DNA of 64,000 bases from Fusobacterium varium (GTDB lineage: Bacteria > Fusobacteriota > Fusobacteriia > Fusobacteriales > Fusobacteriaceae): the NCBI GenBank assembly GCA_002356455.1, contig AP017968.1, forward strand, positions 1,736,001 to 1,800,000, in the 5' to 3' direction. The translations under genes were made by a program, and so were the position numbers. This document shows, one piece after another, positions 16,420 to 27,528 of this stretch. Below the pieces are notes generated by a model that was not told the DNA's origin, made no database searches, and was given only the letters and a program-made list of their open reading frames with translations. The first letter of the stretch is position 1, and each line of letters begins with the position of its first letter.

Positions 16420-16448
16420 TTGTGTGTAAAAAAATATTATGTTATAAT
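16420..16448 (+). promoter_or_regulatory. promoter of giant autotransporter operon 1
   Basis: TTGTGT, 17-nt spacer and TATAAT, with about 175 nt of leader before the FadA-like start. The motif AATTGTGTGT plus an A-rich run is also found upstream of the paralogous operon at 47.1 kb. Confidence 0.6.
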
Positions 16449-16503
16449 TTCATTAATTAAAGAATAGTGTAAACTTATAAAATTGACTAAACTACAAATA
16501 AAT

Positions 16504-16532
16504 ATATTCTAAAAATCTTAATTTTAGAATAT
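16504..16532. repeat. perfect 11-bp inverted repeat in the operon leader
   Basis: ATATTCTAAAA and TTTTAGAATAT are separated by 7 nt, between the promoter and the ribosome-binding site. It could be an operator or an mRNA hairpin. Confidence 0.6.
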
Positions 16533-16629
16533 TTGTTTGTCATTTTTTATTAAAAACAAGAAATTTTACTGCTATTTTTACAAAACAAGAATGTCAAAAA
16601 TAAAATTTATTTTTAAGGAGGAAGGAAAT

Positions 16630-17211
16630 ATGAAAAAACTTTTGGGGATATTTCTTTTACTATCTTGTTTAACAACAGCTCTTTATTCACAGGAAGTAAG
16701 TGAAAAAGAGGGAAGAAAAGTTCTTGAACAGATAAGAAGAGAGATACAGGCTGAAGAAAAAGCTAAACAGAAAGCTATCGAAGATGCTGAAAAAGCTAAA
16801 GAAGCTGAAGAAAAAGCAAGAATTGCTGCTGAAAAGGCAGAGGAGAAAAAAGGAAAGAAAATAATTGAAGACATCAGAAGGGATATGAATGAATCTCTTG
16901 AGGAAAAAGTATTCAGAAGTGAAAATACTCCTGAAGGAAGAATTGCAGCAGCAGGAGCAGCTTTTGAAATAGGAAGGGAAAGAATGGCTTTCCTGAAAAT
17001 AGAAGAGGAAGAAATTATGAAACTTGAAGAAGTTTTGGGGATGGAAGCAGATGAAAACAGAGTATTTTTAAGTCAGAAATTTGATGAAGTATATGACAAG
17101 TTCAAAACTAATAATAATGAAATTGAACTTTTATTACTTGAAAATGAAAAGCTTAATGAATACTTGAGCAGATTAGATAAGATGGAACAGAAAGTAAGAG
17201 CAGGAAATTAA
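16630..17211 (+). CDS. long FadA-like coiled-coil exported protein
   Basis: 193 aa. Signal peptide MKKLLGIFLLLSCLTTALYS, cleaved before QEVSEKEG. The mature part is nearly all helix: an Ala/Lys/Glu coiled coil (EKAKEAEEKARIAAEKAEEK), a middle segment with MNESLEEKVFRSE, and a C-terminal helix ending in RAGN, the same terminal motif as the FadA adhesin. It is longer than FadA (about 129 aa). The start is set by AAGGAGG 8 nt upstream; a longer reading from 16537 has no ribosome-binding site. It lies 16 nt before the 3429-aa autotransporter gene, so co-production with it is likely. It may be a surface filament or chaperone for the autotransporter; this role is inferred. A close paralogue sits at 47.2 kb. 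Confidence 0.85.
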   Translation: MKKLLGIFLLLSCLTTALYSQEVSEKEGRKVLEQIRREIQAEEKAKQKAIEDAEKAKEAEEKARIAAEKAEEKKGKKIIEDIRRDMNESLEEKVFRSENTPEGRIAAAGAAFEIGRERMAFLKIEEEEIMKLEEVLGMEADENRVFLSQKFDEVYDKFKTNNNEIELLLLENEKLNEYLSRLDKMEQKVRAGN

Positions 17212-17227
17212 ATAGGGGGAAGATTTT

Positions 17228-20200
17228 ATGAGAAAAAATGACATTGAAAAATCTCTAAAGAGATTTTTGAAGAGAAAAGTCAGTTATTCTCTTTCGCTTT
17301 TGATAGCCTTCATGATAACAGGAGGAATATCTTTAGGTGCAGGAATAACAGCAGAGGAAATACAGGAAACTAAAAGCGATCTTTTAACTAGAATTCAGAC
17401 AGAGCGCGAAGAAATAAGAAGAAAAATAGAAGAAAATGAAAGATTGATAAAAGAATACAACTCAGATTTTGTGGAACTTGTAAGGAAGGGAGATTTTTAT
17501 TCTAAACCTTTATTCAACAGTACACAGATATTTTTTACTTACCAGTATTTAGATAATGGGAAAATGAAAGACAGAACAGATAAAGAGTTTGCAGAAACAA
17601 TAGATGCGATAAATAAGCATTATGGAACAAAGAGCGGAAGAAGTCTGCTTAGATCTACAGGAAATATTGGAAAAGATAAGATAATGGCTGGAAATGGAGT
17701 AGCTGTTGATAATACAGTTTTTAGAGAAGAAATAAATCTGGGAGCAAATATAATACCAATAGAACCAGATTTACCGGTTGTTAATCCAGAAATTTCAATA
17801 AATATTTCTGAACCTACTGTTAATTTAGGAGTACTGCCAGGAACTGTAAGTATTTCTCCTATTACTATATCAACAATAACTCCACCAACAGTAATACCTC
17901 CATCAGCACCTGTTGGAATATCACTGACAGTATCAACACCAGATGCTGTAGATAAAATAGCAGTGACAACACCAGTGATAGTACCTCCAGCAACACCAAG
18001 TGATAAGCAGATAACAGTAACAGCACCAACAGCACCAGGAGGGTATGATCCAAGTTATATTTCAGTACCTGAAGCACCAAGCAGTCCTGTAATAAATTTA
18101 CCTAATATACCTTCAATAAATTTTGTTTCTATGTCTAATGGTAATGGAGCATATGTAGAAGTAGATGCAGTTCCAGGAGGAGCAGGAAGCAGTGCAAGAA
18201 TACAAAATGGAATAATTTCAGCAGTGTCTGTAATAGATGGAACTTTTATGGTGAAGAGAGAAATTCTTACTCCTTATGGAATAACAACAGCAGGGGGATC
18301 CTATGGATCAGCTACTACTACAGCTAATAACTCATATAGATACAGCTACAGTAATTATAAAGCCTATGCTTTTGCAACAGTAGGATCAATAGGAGTGGGA
18401 GCAGGATCAGCTGCTGGAAGTATAGTAAATGCTGGAACTGTAGGAGATAAATATGCTATTTCTTATGCTAATGCTTATGCTGATAGTGCATCAGTGCAGA
18501 GAATAGTTGCAGGACAAGCTCTTACTTTTAATAATGGAAAATTCAGGGTTGCCAGAGAAAGTGACTCTTCTTCTGTATATCTGGGAGAATTTCTTCATAT
18601 GGATATACATGGGTCAATAGCTCATACAACTGTAAGAACACATCTAGCTAATACTGTGGCAAAAATAGCATCGGATGGGGCTGGAGCTACAACAGCCACA
18701 GCAGCTGTATTGCCAGCATGGGATGATGTAATAGCAAACTATACAACAAATACACCAAGAGTAATAGCTTGGGTAAACAGTAATGATATAGCTTTGGAAG
18801 GTGGAAATCTAAGTCTGACAAATATGTATCATCATACAAGTGGTATAACAAGTGGAATTGTTATAAATACAGGAAAAATACAGATTAGACCATATAAAAA
18901 TGCAGGAACAATATATGATGGATATAACTCTGTCTTTGTAGTTTCTTCTGAACAACAGGCTAATAGAGCTCAATATGTTATGTATAATAAAGGAGAAATA
19001 AATACTTCTACACAAAACACAGGAGTATTTACTGTTAATAATGGTTGGTATAGAAGAGGTGGAGCAGTAACTTATTGTAATTCTTCAGATAATTTTGTAG
19101 TAAATAAAGGTGTCATTGAAATGACAGGAAAACATTCAATAGGCGTATATGGGCAGTTTTTATCATGGAATGTTACAGGGGCTAGTAGAGGTGTTCTGCA
19201 GATGGATTTTATGGATGGAGCAGATAGAAAGCCTATACAGCTATATGGTGATGAAAGTATTGGATTATATGTACTGCCAGAATTTAATGCATCTAACATT
19301 ACAGGAAACTTCCATGTAGATATTGGAGGAATAAATACAGGTAATAAAAGTATAAGTGTAACAGGAAGTGATACTAATGGTGGAGAAACAATAACTGACT
19401 ATTGGAGTGGGAATACTTCTACAAATACTGTCGATGGAAGTGTAGGTATTTTATCATATAGAGATATAAATCTTACTTCACATGGAATAGTTATACATGA
19501 TAAAACTACTGGGAATATTGGAGTAGCACCACAAAAAAAAGCTGCTTATACATGGTCATTTACTGGAGGAGGTCAAACAAGTAACTGGAATATAACTGCT
19601 GCTAATCCAAGTTTAAATCTGGGATCTGGATATATAAAAATAAATGGTGGAACGGATAATATTGGTATATTTGCAAGAGAAGGAAATGTTACAACTACAG
19701 GAAGTGTTGATCTTACTGATGGAACTGGAAACTTAGCTATCTATGCCAAAGATTATACTGCAGGAGTAGGAAAAGTTACAACTACAGGGAATACAGCAAA
19801 TACAGTTGTACTTTTTGCTGATAATGGAAATATAAATGTAACTGATAGTGTAAAATTATTAGGATTAAAATTAACAGGAGCAACAACTGGAAATCAAAAT
19901 AATATATTAGCGGCATATGCATCTAATAGCGGAACAATAACTATGAATAATTCTGGAACTATTGGAACTTTAAGTTCTCCTGATATAGAAGTAACAGGAA
20001 TGGAACTGGGAGATGCTTCTGGTCAATACAGAGGTCTTGCATTAATGGCTGATAATGGAGTTATCAATGGAAAAAATAATTATATTAAGGTAATAAATGG
20101 AGCAGCAGGGGTAGCTTCGATAAATTCTGGAAATATAGATATTACAGGATCAACTGTTTATGTAAATAATGGTTATGCAGTTTATTCAGATGGGACAGGA

Positions 20201-23200
20201 ACAGTTGATTTAACAAATGGAAAACTTGTATTAGATGGAAATTCTGTTGCTTTTGACTTGGACTTTAGCTTAACAAATCCGCTGACATTAACTGGATCAG
20301 AAATACATGTAGTTTCTGATGATGTTACTGCTGTAAATTTAAAAAATGTATCAGCAGCATTATCAGTTAACAGTTTAAAAAGCAGTATAATTGCTGCTCT
20401 AGGTGGAACTATAAATATAACTGATGATGGACATGATAAGTACAAGATAGCTGCAGTTGATGGCGGAACTTTGAATATTGATACTAATATAGACAAAGCT
20501 GATCCAGACCCAGATTCAAAAGGTTATTTTTATTATAAAAGATTTTTAGGACAAAGACTTAAATTAAATGTGACTAGCGGAGTAGAAGTAAATGCAGCAA
20601 TTGATACTTCTGATGCAAATTCATATTTTAAAGGGCAGGTAGTAGGACTTGAAATGAATTCCAGCTCATCAGCTTCTGGTGTAAGTGACACGCAGATTAA
20701 TCTGGCAAATAATTCTAAAGTAATAGCAGACAGGACAGACAATGGTGCTGGAGCTATTGGTTTATATATGAACTTTGGAGAAATTAAGCTTGATGCAGGT
20801 TCTAAAGTAGAAGTAGAAAAAGGGGCTAATATTGTAAATAATCAAGCAGTTGGAATATATGCTGTTAATGGAAGTAAAGTTAACAATGCTGGAACTATTG
20901 AAGTAGGAGGAGATCAATCTATAGGGATTTTAGGAATGGCATATAGAGAAGCTCCTATAGGAACTGTGATAGTAAAAGAATTTGGAGCTGGGCTTACTGA
21001 TCAGGGAAAAGTTAATATTATTAATGATAAAAATATAACACTTAATGGAGTAGGAACAATAGGTATTTATGCTCATAACAATAATACTTCTGCATCAAAT
21101 AATGATACTGTTGTAACAAATACTATTAATGGAGTAATAACAGTTGGTTCTTCAGATAGTTCAAATGCTGCTGTAGGTATTTATGGAAAAAAAGCTAGCA
21201 TTTCAAATCTTGGAAAAATATCTGTAGGAGATGGTGGAGTAGCAATTTATGCAACAGAAGGAAGTAGAATAACTGACCTTGGAATTCTTGATTTAGGAGC
21301 AGATGGAGTAGGAGTTATGGCTGATGGCACTTCAGATATAACAGCGACTTCAGTTACTCTTACTTCAAATAATACAGGAACTCTTGGAAAAACTGGTATT
21401 TTCTATAAGGGAACTTTAGGGACAGAAAGCAAAACTATAGGTGTAACTGTAAATGCTTCAGCTCTTGATAAAGGAACAGCTATATATATAGAAAATATGA
21501 ATATTACTTCTTCTGGAACTTTAAATGTAGGTAAGGATGGAGTAGGTATTTTTGTAAAAGGAAATTCAACTCAAACAGGAACAAATACAGGAACTATTGA
21601 TCTTACATCTGGAAAAACAGGTGCAGTAGGTATGTATACAAAAACTGCTAATATAGTTAATGATACAGCTGGAATTATTGAAGTAAGAGATTCTTCTCAG
21701 ATAGGTATGTATGCAGAGGGAATTAATAACAAAGCTGCAAATATGGGAGCGATTAAACTAAATGTAGATGGATCTACAGGTATCTATGTAAAATCTGGTG
21801 CAATAGCTGAACTTAATACTGGAAATAACATAGCATTTGCTGGGAAGTCAAGTGTTGGAGTTTTTGCAGAAAATGCAGCAGTAAACTTTAAAAATAATTT
21901 GACTTTTACAAATAATAATGAAAATAAAAATATTTATGTTTATGGTAAAGGTGCTGTTGTAGGAATAGATGCAGGTAAAATAATAACTGTAAATGGAGTA
22001 GCTGCTCCAATAACAACAGGAAATAAAACTGTTGGAATATATCTTGAAAATGCTGGTACTGCAAGCACATTTACAAGTAATACAACAGGACAACTTGTTG
22101 TTACAAATGAAGCAGTGGGTATTTATTCTAAAGGAAATAATACTTTAAATGTAAATGTAACAGCTGATGGAGTAAAAACAACAGGAGTATTTATAGATGG
22201 AGCTTCTAACATAACAGGAACAGTAACTGCCAGAGGAACAGCAGCAGCAGGTGCAGTAGGAGTATATGGAAGTGGAGGAGCTGTAACTATAGGTGCTGGA
22301 GGGCTTACTCTTAATACTGATACAGATAAAGGAACTGGAATGTACCTTGCTGATGGAGCCTATGCAGCAGGAGGAAAAATTACTGTAAACAATACAGCTG
22401 CTGTTGATAACATAGGAGTATATTACAGTAAGGGAACTGCTTCAGGAATTATAACAAATGAGGCTGAAATTGAACTTGCAGGGGTTAAAAGCATAGGAAT
22501 ATATGCAGCTGATGGAATAAATCTTGTTAATACTAAAAATATAAATTCAACTACTTCAAATAATATAGCTTCATATGTGGGAGGTAATTCAACACTTACC
22601 TCAAATGGAAATATAACTATGACTGGGACAGATAGCATAGGAATATATACTGGAAAAGGAACTGGAGTAAATGCTGGAACTATTAACTTAACTGGAGCAG
22701 CAGGAACATCATCAGCAGGAATGGTAGCTAAAACTGATGCTGCAGGAGATACAGCTGCTGTGGAAAATAAAAATATAATCACTGTAGGAAATAATCTTGG
22801 AATGTATATAGCAGGGGCAGGAACAAGTTCTGGAAAGAATAGTGGAACTATAACTGCAACAACAGGAACAGGAGTATATGTAGATGGTTCAGGAAATAGT
22901 TTTAATGGAACTGGAGGAACTATTACAGCAGATACAGTTGGAATTTATCTAAAAAATACAGACGCTAATAAAATAACTGCTGGAGCATTAAATATAGGTT
23001 CAGGAGGGGTTGGAGTATTTGGTGAAAATGCCAAAATAGATTTTGCAGTAAATGCTGCGGGAACAGGAGCAGTAGGAGTTGCAGCTAAAACTAATTCTAT
23101 AATCTCAGGAAATGTAACAACAGGACAGGATTCAGTTGGAGTATATCTTCTTGATGATACTGTTACTTTTAATGGAGCGAATATAACAACTGGAACAAAT

Positions 23201-26200
23201 AATTCAGGAACATCAGTAGGAATATTATTTGATTCAGGAATAACAGGTTCATATACTATGAGCAATGTAAGTGTAAATGCAAAAAATGGAGTAGGAATAT
23301 ATCTTGGTGGAGCTGGAATGACTCTTAACCACAATGGAAATATAACTACTGAAGGTGGAATAGGAATATATGTAAAAAATGGAACTACCTTGACAACAGG
23401 AACATCTACACTTAATATAAGCAGTGGAGGAACTGGAGTATATATAGAACAGGGAACAGCAAATTTAGGATTAACTGGAAACTTAACATTTAATTTTGGA
23501 ACTGGTGGAGGAATAGGAATTTTCAATAATGGCGGAACTTTAAATATTGGAAGCAATATAACTGTAACAGGTTCAGGATCACTTGCTGCAACAACAGATG
23601 GAAGTTTTAATTCATCAGGAAATATCAGTGTAGGAGATGGAGGGATTGGACTTCTTGGACAATACAGCAGTGCTTTAATTACAGCACAAAATATAACAAA
23701 CAGTGGAGTAATTACAGCAGATGATGGAGGAATTGGTTTAGCAGCAGTTAAAACAGGAGCTGGAATACCAGGAGCACCTGTAACATTGAATAACTTTAAT
23801 ACTATCATCGTTTCTGGAAAATCATTAGGAACATCGGAACCATCAATAGGAATATATACAGATATTGCTGATGTAGTAAATACAGGAAATATTAATGTAG
23901 GAACAGATGGAATAGGAATATACTCTAGCTATAATGGAGTTATGACATCAGTACAAAATGATGATATGACTATGACAGGAACAGATGGAATAGGAGTATA
24001 TATTAAAGGAGTAACAAATGGACTTGTATCAAATAATATAAATTCCACAGGTTCAAAAAATACAGGAGTAGTTCTTGAAGATATAGGAAGTACTGCAATA
24101 AATGTTGGAGCTGTTGCACTTGGTGAAGCAAGTGTAGGAGTAGTTGCAACAGGAACTACAACTTCAGCAATAACAGGAACAATTTCAGTAGGTAATGGAA
24201 TTGCTTCTAAAAGTGCTATAGGAATTGTGGCAGACAATGGAGCAAATGTAACTCTTGCCAGTACAACAACAATTTCTGCAGGAACAAATGGAATTGGAGT
24301 TTATGCCAATGGAACAGGGACAACAGTTACAGTTCCTAATGCAGCAAATATAACTGTTGGAAGCAAAGGGGTATATATGTACTCTAAAGATGCTAATTTA
24401 AATTTTGCAGGAAATATTACTGCAAATGATCAAATAGGATTAGTAGCTGATGGAGGAACAGTAACTAGTACTGGAGCAACAATAACTGTACAAAATGGAG
24501 GACTGGGAGTATTTGTTAAAAATGCAGCTCCAGTATTTACAGGAACAACAATAAATGTACAGGCAGGAAATTCATCGCAGTACTCAATAGGAGCATATTA
24601 TGATGGAGTAGCTTCTATAGGAAGTGCTCCAGTGATTACACAGACAGGAAGTTATACAATAGGATTGGTACTGAACAATTCAACAGGAACAACAACTAGT
24701 GGAATCTCAATTGGAAGCTCTGGAAGTGACCAGGTAGGAGTGATGGCAAAAGGAAACTCTAATCTAACTATAGCAGGAAATGTTTCAGTAGCTGGAGATG
24801 AAAACATAGGTGTATATGGAGAAAATAGTATTGTTATTGTAAATGGAGATACAATAGTTGGAAACTCTTCATTCTGTGTAAATAAAACGACATCATCAAT
24901 AGGAGTTTCAATAAATGGAGCTTCATATACAGGAAATGGAAATCTTTCAGTAGGAGACTATAGTATAGGTGTCTTTGGAAAGGGAATGGCAGCTGGAAGT
25001 GTAATTAAACAGGGAACTGGAACAGAAACAATGACTGTTGGAAAGGATGGTCTTGGAATCTATGGAGAAGGAACTGGAGGAACAATAACTGCTGATATGT
25101 CAAACATTACAGTAGGAACAGACAATGCAATAGGAGTATATGCTAAAGGAATGAACTCAATAGTGACAGGAAATATGGGTATAGGAGCAAATACAAGTAT
25201 AGGTATTGCAAGTGAAGGTAATGGAAATGTGACATATACAGGAGCTATGACAATAGATGATAAGGGAACTGGAATAAATGACACAGCATCAGTAGGAATC
25301 TATAAAAAAGATGGAACAGGAACAATTTCAACATTAGCAGGAAGCTGGTCTGTTGGAAAAAATGGGTATGGAATCTATTTGAAACAAACAACAGGAGAAT
25401 CAGCTGCAATTGAAAATAATGCTGATATGAATTTAGGTATGGCAGCAGTAGGTATATTCTCATCTGGAAAAAATACAGTAAAAAATTCTGGAAATATAGT
25501 AGTTGGAGCTACAAATATTCTAAATGGAGATCATGCTGATTTAGAAAATCATGAAAATTCAATAGGAATGTATCTAATTGGAGGAAGTACAGGACTAAAT
25601 ACTTCATCAGGTGTTATAACTATAAATCATGATCATTCTGTTGGAGTATATGTTACAGGATCAGAAACATCATTTACAAATGAAGGAACTATTAATGTAG
25701 ATAATGGTGGAATAGGAATCTTAGTTCAAGATAAAGGAACTGCTGAAAATAAAGGAATTATCAATTTAGGAAACAATATAGCAGTATGCCAAAGTCCAAC
25801 AGTAGGAATGGCAGCATATGGAGGTGCAAAAATAATTAATGCCAGCTCTGGAATCATTAATGTAAATGAAGGAACAGGAATGTATGTAAATGAAGGAGCA
25901 GAGCTTGTAAACAGAGGAATAATAAATGTACTTAATGGTATAGGAATAGAAGGAAATGGAAAAGTAACAAATAGTGGATTTATAAGCGTTACTGGAACTG
26001 GAGCTGATAGAAGTACTTCTGGAGTGGGAGCAGCAAATGTTGGAGCAATAGAAATAGATTCAGAAGGAAACATAAAAATAAATGATAAATATGTATCTGT
26101 TGGAGGAACTTTAAGCACTGATGGAATATTGATAATAGATGGTGCTTATGCAGATGTTACAACAGGAATACCATTATTCAGTGCTTCAAGTGTAAGCGGA

Positions 26201-27517
26201 GAAGTTAAAATTATGTCTAACTTTGCTACAACTGGAAATGGGATAACATATTTAATTAAAAACTTTGTTAATACAGCTGCTGGAACAGTTACAGGAAATA
26301 AACTTACTGCTGTAACATCTCCTTTATTTATAGCTAAAATGACAAGCAATGGTGATCTTGCTATTGCTAAAAGGCCATATGCAGATATAGTCATAGGAGA
26401 ACAGTTTGATGCTCTGCATAAAGGATTGGATAATATTCTTGAAAATAGTGGTGGAAATGGAAGAGATGCTGAAATCTTAAAGAAACTAAATGCATACTTA
26501 AATGATCTTTCAGGTGAGGACTTTGAAAGGGAAGCTTCCAGAACACTTGCAGAAACAAGAGGAGATATCTATGCAACTATTCAAGGAAGAATGCAGGATA
26601 TCAACAGAGCTTTTGACAACTCTTTCTATGAACTGGAATCATCGTACAATTTGACTAAAGACAGCAGTAAATACAGTGTTATATATACTGATGGAAACTA
26701 CAAGGATTCTACTTTAGGAATAGATGACTATGATTACAAAGTAATGGGACTTTTGTATATGAAAGAAAAAGAAGGAACAGAATATGGAAGTAAATATGGA
26801 TATACATTAGGATTTGCTGGGTCTAAGTTTGACTTTGATGATGGTGGATCAAAAGAGGATGTATATTCATTAAGAGTAGGAGCACACAGAGTTAAAAATC
26901 TAAGTGATGAACATAAAGTATCATGGCTGTCAAGAATAGAACTAGGATATAACAGACACATTGCTAAGAGAAAACTTGAACTGGATAAAACTTATGAAAA
27001 TAAAGGAGAGTATAATACTTACTCTGTAGCATTTGACAACAGACTTACTAAAGTTATATATACAGACCTTTCCAGACAATTGGATGTATATGCAGATTTA
27101 GATTTAGAATATGGAAAAATAGATGACTTTAAAGAAAGTGCTGGAAGCAAAGGCGGACTGGAAGTACAAATTAAAGATAATGACTACTTCAGCGCACAGG
27201 CAGGAGCAGGAGTGAAAGCATCACAAAGAATCTATGCAGGAAATGATATATCTGTAAAAGTAACAGCAGATGTAAAATATGCATATGAATTTGGAGATAA
27301 CTATGATGGAAATAAAGCTAGACTTAAAAATGGAGGAGAGGGATATTACAGCTTAATCACTCCAGAAGAAAGAGAAGGTAAATTAAGTGGAAAAGTTGGA
27401 CTTACAATAGAAAAAGCCAACCACATGGGAGTAACATTTGAAGTGGAAGCGGCAGATGAAAACCATAAAAAAGACTCATCAATTAAATATGGTGTAAGAT
27501 TCAATTATAAGTTCTAA
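17228..27517 (+). CDS. giant type V autotransporter, 3429 aa
   Basis: Very large outer-membrane adhesin of the kind typified by RadD/Fap2 in Fusobacterium. Extended signal peptide 1-38 (EKSLKRFLKRK, then a hydrophobic core ending SLGAG). A coiled-coil segment at 39-85 (EEIQETKSDLLTRIQTEREE) belongs to the autotransporter-associated N-terminal domain. Residues about 178-298 are Pro/Thr/Val-rich. Some 2700 residues of Gly/Asn/Thr-rich beta-helix repeats follow (recurring GIGVY, GIYAKG and NSGNI units). The C-terminal barrel begins near 3110 (GDIYATIQGRMQDINRAFD) and ends VRFNYKF. The ribosome-binding site is GGGGGA. Only 16 nt separate it from the FadA-like gene. The last 960 bp are nearly identical to those of the 3320-aa paralogue. 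The ligand is unknown. Confidence 0.93.
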   Translation: MRKNDIEKSLKRFLKRKVSYSLSLLIAFMITGGISLGAGITAEEIQETKSDLLTRIQTEREEIRRKIEENERLIKEYNSDFVELVRKGDFYSKPLFNSTQIFFTYQYLDNGKMKDRTDKEFAETIDAINKHYGTKSGRSLLRSTGNIGKDKIMAGNGVAVDNTVFREEINLGANIIPIEPDLPVVNPEISINISEPTVNLGVLPGTVSISPITISTITPPTVIPPSAPVGISLTVSTPDAVDKIAVTTPVIVPPATPSDKQITVTAPTAPGGYDPSYISVPEAPSSPVINLPNIPSINFVSMSNGNGAYVEVDAVPGGAGSSARIQNGIISAVSVIDGTFMVKREILTPYGITTAGGSYGSATTTANNSYRYSYSNYKAYAFATVGSIGVGAGSAAGSIVNAGTVGDKYAISYANAYADSASVQRIVAGQALTFNNGKFRVARESDSSSVYLGEFLHMDIHGSIAHTTVRTHLANTVAKIASDGAGATTATAAVLPAWDDVIANYTTNTPRVIAWVNSNDIALEGGNLSLTNMYHHTSGITSGIVINTGKIQIRPYKNAGTIYDGYNSVFVVSSEQQANRAQYVMYNKGEINTSTQNTGVFTVNNGWYRRGGAVTYCNSSDNFVVNKGVIEMTGKHSIGVYGQFLSWNVTGASRGVLQMDFMDGADRKPIQLYGDESIGLYVLPEFNASNITGNFHVDIGGINTGNKSISVTGSDTNGGETITDYWSGNTSTNTVDGSVGILSYRDINLTSHGIVIHDKTTGNIGVAPQKKAAYTWSFTGGGQTSNWNITAANPSLNLGSGYIKINGGTDNIGIFAREGNVTTTGSVDLTDGTGNLAIYAKDYTAGVGKVTTTGNTANTVVLFADNGNINVTDSVKLLGLKLTGATTGNQNNILAAYASNSGTITMNNSGTIGTLSSPDIEVTGMELGDASGQYRGLALMADNGVINGKNNYIKVINGAAGVASINSGNIDITGSTVYVNNGYAVYSDGTGTVDLTNGKLVLDGNSVAFDLDFSLTNPLTLTGSEIHVVSDDVTAVNLKNVSAALSVNSLKSSIIAALGGTINITDDGHDKYKIAAVDGGTLNIDTNIDKADPDPDSKGYFYYKRFLGQRLKLNVTSGVEVNAAIDTSDANSYFKGQVVGLEMNSSSSASGVSDTQINLANNSKVIADRTDNGAGAIGLYMNFGEIKLDAGSKVEVEKGANIVNNQAVGIYAVNGSKVNNAGTIEVGGDQSIGILGMAYREAPIGTVIVKEFGAGLTDQGKVNIINDKNITLNGVGTIGIYAHNNNTSASNNDTVVTNTINGVITVGSSDSSNAAVGIYGKKASISNLGKISVGDGGVAIYATEGSRITDLGILDLGADGVGVMADGTSDITATSVTLTSNNTGTLGKTGIFYKGTLGTESKTIGVTVNASALDKGTAIYIENMNITSSGTLNVGKDGVGIFVKGNSTQTGTNTGTIDLTSGKTGAVGMYTKTANIVNDTAGIIEVRDSSQIGMYAEGINNKAANMGAIKLNVDGSTGIYVKSGAIAELNTGNNIAFAGKSSVGVFAENAAVNFKNNLTFTNNNENKNIYVYGKGAVVGIDAGKIITVNGVAAPITTGNKTVGIYLENAGTASTFTSNTTGQLVVTNEAVGIYSKGNNTLNVNVTADGVKTTGVFIDGASNITGTVTARGTAAAGAVGVYGSGGAVTIGAGGLTLNTDTDKGTGMYLADGAYAAGGKITVNNTAAVDNIGVYYSKGTASGIITNEAEIELAGVKSIGIYAADGINLVNTKNINSTTSNNIASYVGGNSTLTSNGNITMTGTDSIGIYTGKGTGVNAGTINLTGAAGTSSAGMVAKTDAAGDTAAVENKNIITVGNNLGMYIAGAGTSSGKNSGTITATTGTGVYVDGSGNSFNGTGGTITADTVGIYLKNTDANKITAGALNIGSGGVGVFGENAKIDFAVNAAGTGAVGVAAKTNSIISGNVTTGQDSVGVYLLDDTVTFNGANITTGTNNSGTSVGILFDSGITGSYTMSNVSVNAKNGVGIYLGGAGMTLNHNGNITTEGGIGIYVKNGTTLTTGTSTLNISSGGTGVYIEQGTANLGLTGNLTFNFGTGGGIGIFNNGGTLNIGSNITVTGSGSLAATTDGSFNSSGNISVGDGGIGLLGQYSSALITAQNITNSGVITADDGGIGLAAVKTGAGIPGAPVTLNNFNTIIVSGKSLGTSEPSIGIYTDIADVVNTGNINVGTDGIGIYSSYNGVMTSVQNDDMTMTGTDGIGVYIKGVTNGLVSNNINSTGSKNTGVVLEDIGSTAINVGAVALGEASVGVVATGTTTSAITGTISVGNGIASKSAIGIVADNGANVTLASTTTISAGTNGIGVYANGTGTTVTVPNAANITVGSKGVYMYSKDANLNFAGNITANDQIGLVADGGTVTSTGATITVQNGGLGVFVKNAAPVFTGTTINVQAGNSSQYSIGAYYDGVASIGSAPVITQTGSYTIGLVLNNSTGTTTSGISIGSSGSDQVGVMAKGNSNLTIAGNVSVAGDENIGVYGENSIVIVNGDTIVGNSSFCVNKTTSSIGVSINGASYTGNGNLSVGDYSIGVFGKGMAAGSVIKQGTGTETMTVGKDGLGIYGEGTGGTITADMSNITVGTDNAIGVYAKGMNSIVTGNMGIGANTSIGIASEGNGNVTYTGAMTIDDKGTGINDTASVGIYKKDGTGTISTLAGSWSVGKNGYGIYLKQTTGESAAIENNADMNLGMAAVGIFSSGKNTVKNSGNIVVGATNILNGDHADLENHENSIGMYLIGGSTGLNTSSGVITINHDHSVGVYVTGSETSFTNEGTINVDNGGIGILVQDKGTAENKGIINLGNNIAVCQSPTVGMAAYGGAKIINASSGIINVNEGTGMYVNEGAELVNRGIINVLNGIGIEGNGKVTNSGFISVTGTGADRSTSGVGAANVGAIEIDSEGNIKINDKYVSVGGTLSTDGILIIDGAYADVTTGIPLFSASSVSGEVKIMSNFATTGNGITYLIKNFVNTAAGTVTGNKLTAVTSPLFIAKMTSNGDLAIAKRPYADIVIGEQFDALHKGLDNILENSGGNGRDAEILKKLNAYLNDLSGEDFEREASRTLAETRGDIYATIQGRMQDINRAFDNSFYELESSYNLTKDSSKYSVIYTDGNYKDSTLGIDDYDYKVMGLLYMKEKEGTEYGSKYGYTLGFAGSKFDFDDGGSKEDVYSLRVGAHRVKNLSDEHKVSWLSRIELGYNRHIAKRKLELDKTYENKGEYNTYSVAFDNRLTKVIYTDLSRQLDVYADLDLEYGKIDDFKESAGSKGGLEVQIKDNDYFSAQAGAGVKASQRIYAGNDISVKVTADVKYAYEFGDNYDGNKARLKNGGEGYYSLITPEEREGKLSGKVGLTIEKANHMGVTFEVEAADENHKKDSSIKYGVRFNYKF
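26558..27517 (+). repeat. 960-bp direct repeat, copy 1 (barrel-coding)
   Basis: Encodes the autotransporter barrel. It matches bases 56843-57802 without indels (constant offset 30,285) and with only scattered substitutions, including identical runs of over 50 bp. Confidence 0.9.
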
Positions 27518-27528
27518 TCAATAATTAA

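Noticed and set aside
16537-16629. N-terminal extension of the first long FadA-like protein
   Set aside because: It would place 31 non-signal residues before a standard signal peptide and has no ribosome-binding site; AAGGAGG sits 8 nt before the internal ATG.
22945-23808. 287-codon open frame on the minus strand inside the 3429-aa autotransporter gene
   Set aside because: Shadow of the Gly/Thr/Asn-rich coding repeats: low-complexity Pro/Val/Ile/Ala protein, no ribosome-binding site. The same applies to the other minus-strand frames across both giant genes.
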